Source: Bacteroidales bacterium | Lineage (GTDB): Bacteria; Bacteroidota; Bacteroidia; Bacteroidales; UBA932 | DNA: 64,000 bases | Assembly (NCBI GenBank): GCA_017548985.1 | Contig: JAFYYW010000018.1 | Location: forward strand, 179,436-243,435 | Reading direction: 5' to 3' | Shown: piece by piece, positions 42,495-51,156 of the stretch | Layout of the letters: each line of letters begins with the position of its first letter | How positions within the stretch are numbered: position 1 is the stretch's first letter | Notes under the pieces: generated by a model | Databases searched by the model: none | What the model was told of the DNA's origin: nothing | Seen by the model: the letters and a program-made list of their open reading frames with translations, nothing else | Position numbers and translations under genes: made by a program

Positions 42495-43325
42495 CTATCT
42501 TTCAGGTAGTTTCCCTTCGCAGATAGCTTTTATATAGCGTTTCACGACATTGTGGGCTGGAAAAGGCATCGCGCCATGATCGTAACCATCGAACTCGTAG
42601 AGGAATATGTTCTCGTTACCGACGAGTTTCATCATCCTACAGAAATATGCCTGCTCCTCATAGCGGCCATAGAGTTCCATTTCCCGGTCGCCGGAGAGCA
42701 CGACCATCGGCATCGGGAGCTTACGGGCATGGAATATAGGCGCGTTCTCATCGGCTATCACTTGCAAAGGGCCTATTCCCATTCCTTTGCGCACATTGTA
42801 ATGGGTCATTTTCTGCGCGCTGTAGGGGAAAGCCCCCGCGATATGGTCGGCGTCAATCCCGTATTTCTCGAGCCATCGCTTATCAAGTACAACCATGTCA
42901 ATGAGATAGCCACCGGCGGAGTGACCGGCGACGAATATCTTATCCGGGTCACCACCTCTCGACGCGACCTCTTTGAATGCCCATGCCACCGCGGCCGCGG
43001 CGTCATCGATTATCTCTTTGACATCCGCTTTCGGGAGCAACCTGTAATTTACCCCTATTATACCTATCCCTGAATCCTTCAGCCCTTGAGGGATCTCTTT
43101 AGAGCCTCCTTCCAGTCCACCTCCGTGGAACCAGACCACAGTGGGGAAGTCCTTCAGATCCGCAGGATAATAGAAGTCCAGCACACAACGCTCAGCGGCA
43201 TATTCCCCCGCATTGGAATGATAGGGGATCCCGCTTTCGATTTTGTACTCTCCGTTGTAACGTCCCTGCGCGGAAAGGGCCAGCCCACAAAGCAGGCATA
43301 AGACGACTAAAATGCTTTTTCTCAT
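42495..43325 (-). CDS. Secreted alpha/beta hydrolase (esterase/lipase type)
   Basis: A 276-residue exported hydrolase with signal peptide MRKSILVVLCLLCGLALSAQG. The oxyanion-hole motif VVWFHGGGLEGGS, nucleophile elbow VAGHSAGGYL (Ser) and C-terminal FDGYDHGAMPFPAHN (His) are in the right order, with an acidic residue near SGDREME. The pattern fits the BD-FAE/carboxylesterase group acting on small acyl esters. It starts immediately after the stop of the Nim-like flavoprotein gene, within a minus-strand run. Confidence 0.9.
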   Translation of the reverse strand: MRKSILVVLCLLCGLALSAQGRYNGEYKIESGIPYHSNAGEYAAERCVLDFYYPADLKDFPTVVWFHGGGLEGGSKEIPQGLKDSGIGIIGVNYRLLPKADVKEIIDDAAAAVAWAFKEVASRGGDPDKIFVAGHSAGGYLIDMVVLDKRWLEKYGIDADHIAGAFPYSAQKMTHYNVRKGMGIGPLQVIADENAPIFHARKLPMPMVVLSGDREMELYGRYEEQAYFCRMMKLVGNENIFLYEFDGYDHGAMPFPAHNVVKRYIKAICEGKLPER

Positions 43326-43814
43326 TTATTTCTCTTGTATTTGTTTTCCGGTGCAGTGTTCGATTGAAAGCTCCAGGAGAGCGGCCCGGTGGGCGCTGTG
43401 GCGCATCTCTTCTTCCAGAAGGTCGACCTCAGGGAAATACTTTCCGCCAAACTTGCGGAGTTTCTCGTCATGAGTCTGAGGATCAGTCACTTCCCGCAAC
43501 CTTCCGAAGCAAATCACACTTTTGACATGGTACCACCAGTCGCCTGGTTCTTTCTCCGGTTCGGCGAGAGCTGTGAAGCAAGCCTTGTCGCATGCCCTAA
43601 GGGAGTCGATTTTGTGTCCTTCCTTGGCGCTGTGGAAATATAACTTACCATCCTCATGGTAGAAATTGATAGGGACGGTGTACGGATATCCTCCATCTCC
43701 TATAACGGAAAGAAAGCCCCTATAGGCTTTGTCGAGGATTTCCCTGCACTCCTGATCGGGAAGTTGCTGCTTAGCGCGGCGCATCGGCCGGAACATGTTA
43801 TCTGGATTATTCAT
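43326..43814 (-). CDS. Pyridoxamine 5'-phosphate oxidase-like flavoprotein (Nim-type family)
   Basis: A 162-residue split-barrel flavin-binding protein. The start MFRPMRRAKQQLPDQECREIL, followed by GFLSVIGDGGYPYTVPINFYHEDGKLYFHSAKEGHKIDSL, matches the NimA-like group, which binds FMN or a related cofactor. Some members reduce nitroimidazoles, but most are housekeeping proteins of unknown substrate, so no resistance is claimed. It overlaps the carbonic anhydrase gene by 4 bp. Confidence 0.87.
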   Translation of the reverse strand: MNNPDNMFRPMRRAKQQLPDQECREILDKAYRGFLSVIGDGGYPYTVPINFYHEDGKLYFHSAKEGHKIDSLRACDKACFTALAEPEKEPGDWWYHVKSVICFGRLREVTDPQTHDEKLRKFGGKYFPEVDLLEEEMRHSAHRAALLELSIEHCTGKQIQEK

Positions 43815-44350
43815 CGTACTTCGGTCAATTCTCCTGTCACTGAATCGATTATAAAGCCGCGAACTGTCACTCCTGAGGGGATCAGCGGGTGATTCACGAT
43901 TATCCCGACTGTTTTACGGACAGATTCCTCCGTGTCGTGGAAGCCTTCCAGCCACTCATCAAGATCAATGTCCTGGCGGGACAACTCTTTCTCAGGAATA
44001 CCTCTTTTGAGCATCTCTTCCTTGAAATGATGGAAACTCATGTGACAGGCGCCGCAGGTGGTGTGAGCCACCACCATAATCTCCTCGACACCAAGCTCGT
44101 ACACCGCCACGATAAGGCTGCGCATGGCCGAGTCCCAAGGCGAGGGGATTACCGCCCCGGCGTTCTTTATGATCTTGGCGTCGCCGTTCTCCAGTCCCAG
44201 GGCTTCCTGCAATAGGACGGAAAGTCTTGTGTCCATGCAACTTAGAACCGCCAACTTCTTCTCGGGGTATTTGTCTGTAAGATGCTTCTCGTAACCTTTC
44301 GAGGCCACGAACTCACGGTTAAAAGCGATGATTTGGTCGATGCTGCTCAT
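43811..44350 (-). CDS. Beta-class carbonic anhydrase
   Basis: A 179-residue zinc enzyme that interconverts carbon dioxide and bicarbonate. The zinc ligands are Cys38 with the Asp40-Arg42 dyad in SCMDTRLS, and His96 and Cys99 in VVAHTTCGACH. The C-terminal IVNHPLIPSGVTVRGFIIDSVTGEL is typical of short bacterial members. The start used is the ATG at 44350 (MSSIDQIIAFN), which overlaps the stop of the upstream gene (ATGA). The frame stays open to 44503, but the extra residues belong to the overlapping gene and do not resemble the family. Confidence 0.94.
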   Translation of the reverse strand: MSSIDQIIAFNREFVASKGYEKHLTDKYPEKKLAVLSCMDTRLSVLLQEALGLENGDAKIIKNAGAVIPSPWDSAMRSLIVAVYELGVEEIMVVAHTTCGACHMSFHHFKEEMLKRGIPEKELSRQDIDLDEWLEGFHDTEESVRKTVGIIVNHPLIPSGVTVRGFIIDSVTGELTEVR

Positions 44351-44880
44351 ATAAATGTGATCTTGTGTCCGGTTGTGGGAATATATTTGCCGAGCAGGTC
44401 CCCGGTCTTTATCTTCACAAAACAAGTCGCGGTCCCGTCGGTGCAGGCGAACATCTCGCTCTCGGAGATGTCCCGGTCCATCACGAGATGGACTGGCGCG
44501 CATTCGGGCAGAACAGCGCTCAGGATGGTGGTCGCCCCGACCAGCACCCCTGTCAATTCCATCAGTTTGTCAGCTGGAGCGAAGGATACTCTGGGAATCC
44601 CCAAGGCCCCGCAGAACTCTCTGGTTATGAAGGGTTTGTCATCTGTGGTGACATATAGATAAAACTCCGTCTGCTGCCTGTTGCACAAAAACACCGTCTT
44701 GACAATCCTGACACCTATTTTCGCGTCGATGTGCTGGCAATCCTCCATCGTGATGCCGGGGTCTGTGTCAACTCTCTCGAAAGGGATCTCAAGGGTCTCA
44801 AAAGCCTCGTAGACCATGCGCTGCAGTTTCGAGGAGAACTCTTCCGGAGGGGTGGTGATTATATCGCTGACTTTGAACAT
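44347..44880 (-). CDS. YbaK/ProX-type aminoacyl-tRNA editing protein
   Basis: A 177-residue protein of the YbaK/prolyl-tRNA-associated domain family, which hydrolyses mischarged tRNA such as Ala- or Cys-tRNA(Pro). Landmarks are KTVFLCNRQQTEFYLYVTTDDKP (with the conserved Lys), LGIPRVSFAPADKLMELTGVLVGATTILSAV and the C-terminal GHKITFI. The length and the LGATTILS-like block fit ProX rather than EbsC. Substrate specificity cannot be fixed by eye. It overlaps the carbonic anhydrase gene by 4 bp. Confidence 0.87.
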   Translation of the reverse strand: MFKVSDIITTPPEEFSSKLQRMVYEAFETLEIPFERVDTDPGITMEDCQHIDAKIGVRIVKTVFLCNRQQTEFYLYVTTDDKPFITREFCGALGIPRVSFAPADKLMELTGVLVGATTILSAVLPECAPVHLVMDRDISESEMFACTDGTATCFVKIKTGDLLGKYIPTTGHKITFI

Positions 44881-44900
44881 GATTCACAAATATAATATTT

Positions 44901-45353
44901 CTACAGTCTCACCGCAAGCATAGCCTCACAGCCTTCGAGGATATCTTGGAAGGTCGTCTCGAAATCACCGGTGTACCAGGGGTCGGCGACATCCCTGCTT
45001 CTACCAGTGTAAGACATGAGAAGATGGATTTTTCCTTCCGGGTCGGATGGGATAATACGTTTGATTAACCGAAGGTTCGACGCGTCCATGCAAATTATCC
45101 TGTCGAACCGGTCGTAGTCGGAATATGTTATCTTCCTTGCCCTTTTGGAATTATCGAATGGCACTCCGTGCTGTGTAAGACACCGCTTCGCCGGGGGATA
45201 GATCGGGTTGCCGGTCTCCTCGTCGGAGACGGCGGCGGATTCGATATAATATTCATTGTCAAGCCCTCTGGCCTTGACCAAAGCCTTCATCACGAACTCA
45301 GCCATCGGACTCCTGCAAATGTTGCCGTGGCAGATATACAAAACCCTAGTCAT
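44901..45353 (-). CDS. Low molecular weight protein-tyrosine phosphatase
   Basis: A 150-residue phosphatase. The P-loop CHGNICRS at residues 8-15 holds nucleophile Cys8 and Arg14, and the general acid Asp lies in DVADPWYTG near residue 122. The full domain length is present. Bacterial members often reverse tyrosine-kinase control of polysaccharide export, but no such kinase is in this window. It overlaps the start-side neighbour (the 121-residue repeat protein) by 4 bp. Confidence 0.95.
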   Translation of the reverse strand: MTRVLYICHGNICRSPMAEFVMKALVKARGLDNEYYIESAAVSDEETGNPIYPPAKRCLTQHGVPFDNSKRARKITYSDYDRFDRIICMDASNLRLIKRIIPSDPEGKIHLLMSYTGRSRDVADPWYTGDFETTFQDILEGCEAMLAVRL

Positions 45354-45715
45354 CTCGCGCTCCTAGTGTTGATTTTCTTGCCCTCCTTGCTCCAGGTGTA
45401 TACCCAGGAACCGTTCCTGGAAGTGAAGGTGTCCCCAGCCACGCCGACAACATCTCCGACAGAGGAGTAACTCATTGTTTTGTAACGCTTTCCTTCGGAG
45501 TCCCAAAGATATACCCAGCTGCCGTTTCGGGATACGAAGAAGGTTGAGCTGTAGCCTTTTACCTCTCCGACAGAGCTGGCGCTTAGGGTTTTGTAACGAT
45601 GGCCTGACTCGTCGTACATATACACCCAGCTGCCGCTGGTCTCTACGCTGGATATCTTGTGGGCACCTGATACCAACGCCATAGTCAGGGCCAGAATAGT
45701 CATGATCTTTTCCAT
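45350..45715 (-). CDS. Small exported protein with three GSWVY repeats
   Basis: A 121-residue protein I cannot assign to a named family. After a weak signal peptide (MEKIMTILALTMALVSGAHK) it is built of three repeats of about 33 residues, each with GSWVYxYDxxGxRYKTxSxSSVG; the last one ends at SKEGKKINTRSAR. The two SRNGSWVY copies are nearly identical, so the repeat arose by duplication. Each unit is likely a beta hairpin, giving a small beta-rich envelope protein. The second ATG at 45703 is also possible as a start. It overlaps the phosphatase gene by 4 bp and lies 49 bp after purF. Confidence 0.78.
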   Translation of the reverse strand: MEKIMTILALTMALVSGAHKISSVETSGSWVYMYDESGHRYKTLSASSVGEVKGYSSTFFVSRNGSWVYLWDSEGKRYKTMSYSSVGDVVGVAGDTFTSRNGSWVYTWSKEGKKINTRSAR

Positions 45716-45764
45716 ACCCTATGATTATTGCAAAAATCGTGGCACTGATTGGCTCGGGATTACC

Positions 45765-47510
45765 TTAAAGACTATTCCTCGTGAAGAAGTCGACGAAGGC
45801 TTCATTTACCCGCAGATTGCCGCCTGGAGTTGGGTATCTTCCGGTGAAATACCAGTCTCCGTGATGGTCGGGGCAAGCCTCATGCAGCCCCTCAACGGAT
45901 TGGAAGACAAGCTCTACCGGAGCCACCATCCCCTCAGGGCGGAGCATCCGGGTTATCTCATCGTTTATTTCCTTGACAGAGAAAGGTATGTAGATCTCCC
46001 GAACCTTGTTGACCATATCATCTTTTGGTTTGGCCAGCTCTTCCCGGCAAGCCTCGTATATTCCTTTTAACCGGTCGTTGTTCCCGCTCTTCTCCCATAA
46101 CCTGATCGCTGCCCTGAAGGCGCAAAGCTCCTCAAGTTTCGGCATATCTATTCCGTAATAGTCTGGATAACGCACCTGCGGCGATGAGCTGATCATCACG
46201 ATTTTCTTTGGGCTCAACCTGTCGAGTATCTTCAATATGCTGTCTTTCAATGTGGTACCCCTCACGATGCTGTCGTCGATTATGACCAGGTTGTCTTCCC
46301 CTGGTCTCAGGCTGCCGTAAGTGATATCATAGACGTGAGAGGCCAGGTCGTCCCTTGATCCGGCCTCGGTGATGAAGGTGCGCAGCTTTATGTCCTTCCA
46401 AGCCACTTTCTCGCTCCTGACATACATCCCCCTGTGCCAGAAACCCTCCACAAGGCCGTAGAAGGCCACTTCCGCAGTGTTCGGTATGAAAGAGAACACC
46501 GTGTTCTCCACGTCTCCTCCGATTGCTTCGTACACTGGATCCACGAGCAGTTCCCCGAGTTTTTTACGTTCAAGGTATATGTCCCGGTCGGAGCCGCGGC
46601 TAAAATAGATTCTCTCGAAAGAGCACTTGAAATCGCCTCTCTGCTCAAAGACTTGCCTTAAGACGCATTCCCCGTTTTTCCTGACGACAAGCGCGTGGCC
46701 GGCAGGGAGCTCATGCACATCCTCGCACTTGAGGTTGAAGACTGTTTGGAGGACGGGCCGCTCACTCGCGAGCGCTACCACCTCGTCGTCCTGATAATAG
46801 AACGCCGGACGGATGCCCCAGGGATCCCGTATCGCGAACATCTCGCCGCTGCCGGTAAGCCCAGACATGACATAGCCTCCGTCGTATCCTGAAAGGGTTG
46901 TATTGAGGACATTCTCGATTTTGAGGTTGTCTTCGATGTAATTTGTAATATCAAGACCTGTCAGCCCCATGGATGTGGCGATGTCGTAGACGCGCTCCAC
47001 TTCCATGTCCAGGCGATGCCCCATCCTCTCAAGGGTGATGTAGGTGTCACTGTATATCCTGGGAGACTGCCCCTGTCCCACCATGTCCTCGAATATCTCC
47101 TCGAGGTTAGTGATGTTGAAATTGCCGCAGAGGCAGAGATTCCTAGCGCGCCAGTTGTTCCGTCTCAGGAAAGGATGGACATAGGAGATGCCTCGCTTGC
47201 CTGTGGTTGAATAGCGCAGGTGCCCCATATACAGTTGCCCGCGGAAACCGTCACCCACCCGGCTGAAAATCTCGGTGATCGCCTCTTTTCCCTCGGCCCT
47301 CTCCCTGAACATGTACTCGGTTCCGGGAGGAGCGTCAAGGTCGACACAGGCTATCCCGGCGCCTTCCTGGCCCCGGTTATGCTCCTTCTCCATCATCAGG
47401 TACAATTTGTCGAGACCGTACCTGGAAGTGCCGTATTTCTCTTGATAATATTCCAGAGGTTTGAGGAGGCGAACCAACGCCACTCCGCACTCGTGCTTAA
47501 GTTCTTCCAT
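45765..47510 (-). CDS. purF: Amidophosphoribosyltransferase (PurF family)
   Basis: A 581-residue glutamine amidotransferase that makes phosphoribosylamine from PRPP, the first step of purine synthesis. The N-terminal nucleophile is expected at Cys8 in MEELKHECGVALVRL, so a 7-residue propeptide must be removed. The glutaminase domain has NRGQEGAGIA and MGHLRYSTTGK, and the PRPP loop is VIIDDSIVRGTTLKDSI near residue 425. The protein is longer than classic PurF (about 500), with a roughly 80-residue C-terminal extension typical of Bacteroidales copies. It starts 1 bp after the pyrG stop, linking purine and pyrimidine synthesis. Confidence 0.9.
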   Translation of the reverse strand: MEELKHECGVALVRLLKPLEYYQEKYGTSRYGLDKLYLMMEKEHNRGQEGAGIACVDLDAPPGTEYMFRERAEGKEAITEIFSRVGDGFRGQLYMGHLRYSTTGKRGISYVHPFLRRNNWRARNLCLCGNFNITNLEEIFEDMVGQGQSPRIYSDTYITLERMGHRLDMEVERVYDIATSMGLTGLDITNYIEDNLKIENVLNTTLSGYDGGYVMSGLTGSGEMFAIRDPWGIRPAFYYQDDEVVALASERPVLQTVFNLKCEDVHELPAGHALVVRKNGECVLRQVFEQRGDFKCSFERIYFSRGSDRDIYLERKKLGELLVDPVYEAIGGDVENTVFSFIPNTAEVAFYGLVEGFWHRGMYVRSEKVAWKDIKLRTFITEAGSRDDLASHVYDITYGSLRPGEDNLVIIDDSIVRGTTLKDSILKILDRLSPKKIVMISSSPQVRYPDYYGIDMPKLEELCAFRAAIRLWEKSGNNDRLKGIYEACREELAKPKDDMVNKVREIYIPFSVKEINDEITRMLRPEGMVAPVELVFQSVEGLHEACPDHHGDWYFTGRYPTPGGNLRVNEAFVDFFTRNSL

Positions 47511-47511
47511 A

Positions 47512-49107
47512 TCAGTTGGCGCAGGCTTTGATGAAATCCATAAACAATGGATGTGGCTTTAGGACAGTGGATGAATACTCGGGATGGAACTGTGTACCTA
47601 TGAACCACTTATGCTCCGGTATCTCAACCATTTCCACAAGGTCGCTAAGAGCATTGACACCAACGCATCTCATCCCTGCGGACTCGAATTCCTCCTTGTA
47701 TTTATTGTTGAATTCGTAGCGGTGGCGGTGACGCTCACGGGTGATGGCCTGGTGGCCGTAAGCCTCCCAAGCCCTGCTGCCTTCAAGTATTCCGCATTCG
47801 TATTCGCCGAGCCTCATCGTGCCTCCCATTTGTGTGACCTTCTTTTGCTCCTCCATAAGGTCGATGACGTTGCAGGAGGTATCGCTATCCATCTCGGCGC
47901 TGTTGGCGTCTTTGTGGCCGAGGACGTTCCTGGCGAATTCTATGACCATCATTTGCATCCCCAGGCATATTCCGAATGCCGGAAGATTATGGGTCCGGGC
48001 ATATTCGACGGCGATGATTTTTCCGTCGATGCCGCGTCTTCCGAAGCCGGGGCAGATGACGATGCCGTCCATTCCAGCCAACTTTTCCGCCACATTTCCC
48101 TCGTCGATGAACTCGCTGTTGATGAAGGCTGTCTCGACTTTCCGGTCGTGATAGACACCCGCGTGGGCCAGACTCTCCCGTATGCTCTTGTAAGCGTCCT
48201 GGAGGTCGTATTTGCCTACAAGACCGATTTTAACTACCTTGACAGCCTTCTCACGCCTCTCCAGGTAGTCCTTCCATTTTCCGAGCGCTGGAGGCGGGCC
48301 TGGCTCGATTCCCATTTTTCTTAGGCATATGGCGTCAAGGCCTTGGTTCAGCATATTGATTGGAACCTGGTAGATGGAAGGAAGATCCTGGCTCTGGATG
48401 ACAGCCTCCACATCCACATTACAGAAATGGGCCACCTTGGCCCTCAAATCGTCACTAAGGTCGTGCTCGGTACGAAGAATAAGGATCTCAGGCTGTATTC
48501 CCAGACCCTGAAGTTGTTTCACACTCGTCTGGGTGGGCTTGGTCTTGAGCTCCCCGGCCGCCGCAAGGTAAGGCACATATGTCAGGTGGATGTTGATGGC
48601 GTCCTTACCCAACTCCCATCTGAGCTGGCGGATAGCCTCCAGGAAAGGCTGGCTCTCAATATCTCCGATAGTGCCTCCGATCTCAGTGATAACGAAGTCC
48701 AAGGGCTCCTTGGAGGCGTTGAGGCGAATTCTTCTTTTGATCTCGTCGGTGATATGAGGTACCACCTGGATGGTCTTTCCCAAATAATCACCCCTCCTCT
48801 CGCCATCGATGACGCTTTGATAGATCCGCCCGGTGGTGACACTGTTGTCACGGGTCGTCCGGATTCCGGTGAACCGCTCGTAATGGCCAAGATCCAGGTC
48901 AGTCTCCTGACCGTCCGCCGTCACATAGCATTCCCCGTGCTCGTAAGGGTTCAATGTCCCCGGGTCAATGTTGATGTAAGGGTCGAATTTCTGGATGGTG
49001 ATTTTGTAGCCGCGAGCCTGAAGAAGTTTTCCGAGGGAGGCGCTGATGATTCCCTTGCCGAGAGAAGAGGCCACACCACCCGTGATGAAGATATATTTTG
49101 CGCTCAT
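47512..49107 (-). CDS. pyrG: CTP synthase PyrG
   Basis: A 531-residue enzyme that makes CTP from UTP, ATP and glutamine. The synthetase domain starts AKYIFITGGVASSLGKGIISASLG (P-loop) and contains PYINIDPGTLNPYEHGECYV and EIGGTIGDIESQPFLEA. The glutaminase domain has GICLGMQMMVIEFARN (nucleophile Cys) and the C-terminal QFHPEYSS (His/Glu). I start at ATG 49107 (MSAKYIF), because the longer frame to 49125 begins upstream of the -7 box at 49113-49120. The predicted transcript then has almost no leader. Confidence 0.97.
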   Translation of the reverse strand: MSAKYIFITGGVASSLGKGIISASLGKLLQARGYKITIQKFDPYINIDPGTLNPYEHGECYVTADGQETDLDLGHYERFTGIRTTRDNSVTTGRIYQSVIDGERRGDYLGKTIQVVPHITDEIKRRIRLNASKEPLDFVITEIGGTIGDIESQPFLEAIRQLRWELGKDAINIHLTYVPYLAAAGELKTKPTQTSVKQLQGLGIQPEILILRTEHDLSDDLRAKVAHFCNVDVEAVIQSQDLPSIYQVPINMLNQGLDAICLRKMGIEPGPPPALGKWKDYLERREKAVKVVKIGLVGKYDLQDAYKSIRESLAHAGVYHDRKVETAFINSEFIDEGNVAEKLAGMDGIVICPGFGRRGIDGKIIAVEYARTHNLPAFGICLGMQMMVIEFARNVLGHKDANSAEMDSDTSCNVIDLMEEQKKVTQMGGTMRLGEYECGILEGSRAWEAYGHQAITRERHRHRYEFNNKYKEEFESAGMRCVGVNALSDLVEMVEIPEHKWFIGTQFHPEYSSTVLKPHPLFMDFIKACAN

Positions 49108-49112
49108 GCCCC

Positions 49113-49142
49113 GAAATTTACCCATTTTTCACGCTATCGCAA
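49113..49142 (-). promoter_or_regulatory. Promoter of pyrG
   Basis: On the minus strand TTG (49140-49142), 19 bases, then TAAATTTC (49113-49120) fit the Bacteroidota promoter with one mismatch in the -7 box. The box ends 5 bases before the ATG at 49107, which predicts a leaderless or nearly leaderless mRNA. Confidence 0.7.
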
Positions 49143-49187
49143 TAAGTTTTTTTGACTTAATCGATTTAGTGAGTCAATCACGGGTTT

Positions 49188-49218
49188 TTTGCCAGTTGGG
49201 GAAAAATGATTAAATTTG
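49188..49218 (+). promoter_or_regulatory. Promoter of the etfBA-acyl-CoA dehydrogenase operon
   Basis: TTTG (49188-49191), exactly 19 bases, then TAAATTTG (49211-49218) match the consensus fully. Just after it, TTGCC and GGCAA can pair, and ATTAAAAATTTTAAT at 49231-49245 is a palindrome just before the ATG, possibly an operator. Confidence 0.82.
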
Positions 49219-49250
49219 CCCAATTTGGCAATTAAAAATTTTAATAAGAT

Positions 49251-50117
49251 ATGAGATTGAAAATCGTTGTCCTGGCCAAGCAGGTGCCTGACACAAGGAA
49301 TGTCGGTAAAGACGCTATGACAGCCGAAGGTACTGTCAACCGCGCCGCCCTGCCCGCCATCTTCAATCCGGATGACCTCCTCGCTCTCGAGCAGGCCCTC
49401 CGCCTCAAAGAACAGAATCCCGGATCGACCGTGGGAGTACTCACAATGGGCCCGCCCCGCGCCGGTGAAATCATACGTCAGGGTCTTTACAGAGGCGCTG
49501 ACACAGGTTGGCTCCTGACTGACAGGCTTTTCGCCGGAGCTGATACTCTCGCGACCTCTTATGCCCTGGCTACCGCCATTAAGAAGATAGGAGATGTCGA
49601 CCTCGTGATCGGTGGTCGTCAAGCCATTGACGGCGACACCGCCCAGGTCGGTCCCCAAGTCGCGCAGAAACTCGGGTTGAACCAGGTAACCTACGCCGAG
49701 GAAATCAAGGTGGAGGATGGTGTGGCCACTATTCGTCGCCATATCGATGGCGGAGCTGAGACTGTCAAGGTTCCGCTTCCCGCCCTTATCACTGTCAACG
49801 GGAGCGCGGCTCCATGCCGTCCCCAGAACACCAAGCTCGTGATGAAGTACAAGAGGGCCACTTGCCCTATGGAGCGTCCCGCCGAGGTGCCTTACGCCGA
49901 GCTTTATGAGGAGCGTCCTTATCTTACGCTGAACCAGTGGAGTGTGGCTGATGTGGACGGGGATCCCGCCCAGTGCGGCCTCGCCGGTTCTCCGACCAAG
50001 GTTAAGAGCGTCCAGAACATCGTGTTCCAGGCCAAGGAGTGCAAGCACCTTACTGCCTCCGATGCGGACATCGAGGGAATGATCAAGGAATTGTTGGATG
50101 AGAAGATAATCGGATAG
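49251..50117 (+). CDS. etfB: Electron transfer flavoprotein subunit beta (EtfB/FixA)
   Basis: A 288-residue EtfB-family protein. LKIVVLAKQVPDTRN, the LEQALRLKEQNPGSTVGVLTMGP block and VDLVIGGRQAIDGDTAQVGPQVAQKLG (the AMP/FAD loop with ...GDTAQVG) are standard. It pairs with EtfA to carry electrons between an acyl-CoA dehydrogenase and another redox partner; bifurcating Etfs carry an additional FAD in this subunit. It is first in a four-gene plus-strand operon and has a clear promoter. Whether it is a bifurcating type cannot be judged by eye. Confidence 0.95.
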   Translation: MRLKIVVLAKQVPDTRNVGKDAMTAEGTVNRAALPAIFNPDDLLALEQALRLKEQNPGSTVGVLTMGPPRAGEIIRQGLYRGADTGWLLTDRLFAGADTLATSYALATAIKKIGDVDLVIGGRQAIDGDTAQVGPQVAQKLGLNQVTYAEEIKVEDGVATIRRHIDGGAETVKVPLPALITVNGSAAPCRPQNTKLVMKYKRATCPMERPAEVPYAELYEERPYLTLNQWSVADVDGDPAQCGLAGSPTKVKSVQNIVFQAKECKHLTASDADIEGMIKELLDEKIIG

Positions 50118-50121
50118 AGCC

Positions 50122-51144
50122 ATGAACAATGTGTTTGTATATTGCGAGATAGAGGGGACGACCGTAATGGAGGTCTCCCAGGAGTTGCTCACCAAGGGTC
50201 GTAAACTCGCCGATGAGCTTGGCGTCCAGCTTCACGCTGTGGTCGCCGGTACAGGAATAAAGGGAAAGGTTGAGGATCAGATACTTCCGTACGGAGTCGA
50301 TAAGCTCTTTGTCTTTGACGGCCCCGGCCTGTTCCCTTACACTTCCGCTCCCCATACTGACATTCTTGTGGAGCTTTTCAAGAAAGAGCAGCCTCAGATC
50401 TGCCTGATGGGCGCCACCGTGATCGGTCGTGACCTCGGCCCCAGGGTGTCTTCCTCATTGACCAGCGGCCTTACCGCCGACTGCACCCAGCTTGAGATCG
50501 GACCTTACACCGACGCCAAGTCCGGAAAGACCTACGAGAACCTTCTATATCAGATCCGTCCCGCTTTCGGCGGCAACATCGTGGCCACGATCGTCAATCC
50601 GGACCATCGTCCGCAGATGGCGACCGTCCGTTCCGGAGTCATGAAGAAGGCTATTTACGAGGGGAAGGCAGCTGGTGAGGTGGTCTATCCCGTTGTCAGT
50701 GAATATGTTTCCCCGGAGGCTTATGTCGTCCAGGTTCTCGACCATCATGTAGAGCAGGCTAAGCACAATCTCAAGGGAGCCTCGATCGTGGTTTCCGGAG
50801 GTTACGGAATGGGCAGCAAAGAAGGCTTCGATATGCTTTTCGAGCTGGCCAAAGTGCTTCACGCAGAGGTCGGCGCCAGCCGTGCCGCGGTGGATGCCGG
50901 TTTCTGCGACCATGACCGCCAGATCGGCCAGACTGGTGTGACCGTCCATCCGAAGGTTTACATCGCCTGCGGAATCAGCGGCCAGATCCAGCATATCGCC
51001 GGTATGCAGGACAGCGGTATCATTATCAGCGTCAACACCGATCCGGACGCCCCGATCAACAAAATCGCGGATTATGTCATCACCGGCCCGGTCGAGGAGG
51101 TTGTACCGAAACTCATCAAGTACTACAAGCAGAACAGCAAATAA
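50122..51144 (+). CDS. etfA: Electron transfer flavoprotein subunit alpha (EtfA/FixB)
   Basis: A 340-residue EtfA-family protein, 4 bp after etfB. The C-terminal FAD domain is clear: KGASIVVSGGYGMGSKEGF, EVGASRAAVDAGFCDHDRQIGQTGVTVHPKVYIACGISGQIQHIAGMQDSGIIISVNTDPDAPI. The N-terminal alpha/beta domain has PHTDILVELFKKEQPQICLMGATVIGRDLGPRVSSSLTSGLTADC. With EtfB it forms the soluble heterodimer that serves the acyl-CoA dehydrogenase encoded next. Confidence 0.96.
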   Translation: MNNVFVYCEIEGTTVMEVSQELLTKGRKLADELGVQLHAVVAGTGIKGKVEDQILPYGVDKLFVFDGPGLFPYTSAPHTDILVELFKKEQPQICLMGATVIGRDLGPRVSSSLTSGLTADCTQLEIGPYTDAKSGKTYENLLYQIRPAFGGNIVATIVNPDHRPQMATVRSGVMKKAIYEGKAAGEVVYPVVSEYVSPEAYVVQVLDHHVEQAKHNLKGASIVVSGGYGMGSKEGFDMLFELAKVLHAEVGASRAAVDAGFCDHDRQIGQTGVTVHPKVYIACGISGQIQHIAGMQDSGIIISVNTDPDAPINKIADYVITGPVEEVVPKLIKYYKQNSK

Positions 51145-51149
51145 GGAGG
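51144..51149 (+). promoter_or_regulatory. Strong Shine-Dalgarno site before the acyl-CoA dehydrogenase gene
   Basis: AGGAGG begins on the last base of the etfA stop codon and lies 7 bases before the ATG at 51157. Perfect Shine-Dalgarno sites are rare in Bacteroidota, and I did not notice another this strong in the window. It probably allows high, independent translation of the dehydrogenase. Confidence 0.7.
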
Positions 51150-51156
51150 AAAAGCA

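Noticed and set aside
43326..43814. Nitroimidazole resistance gene (nim)
   Set aside because: The protein belongs to the same flavin-binding family, but most members are not resistance genes and no promoter-bearing insertion sequence is nearby.
47584..49155. Plus-strand frames of 246 and 270 codons opposite pyrG
   Set aside because: Shadows of the pyrG coding strand. The second also runs across the pyrG promoter.
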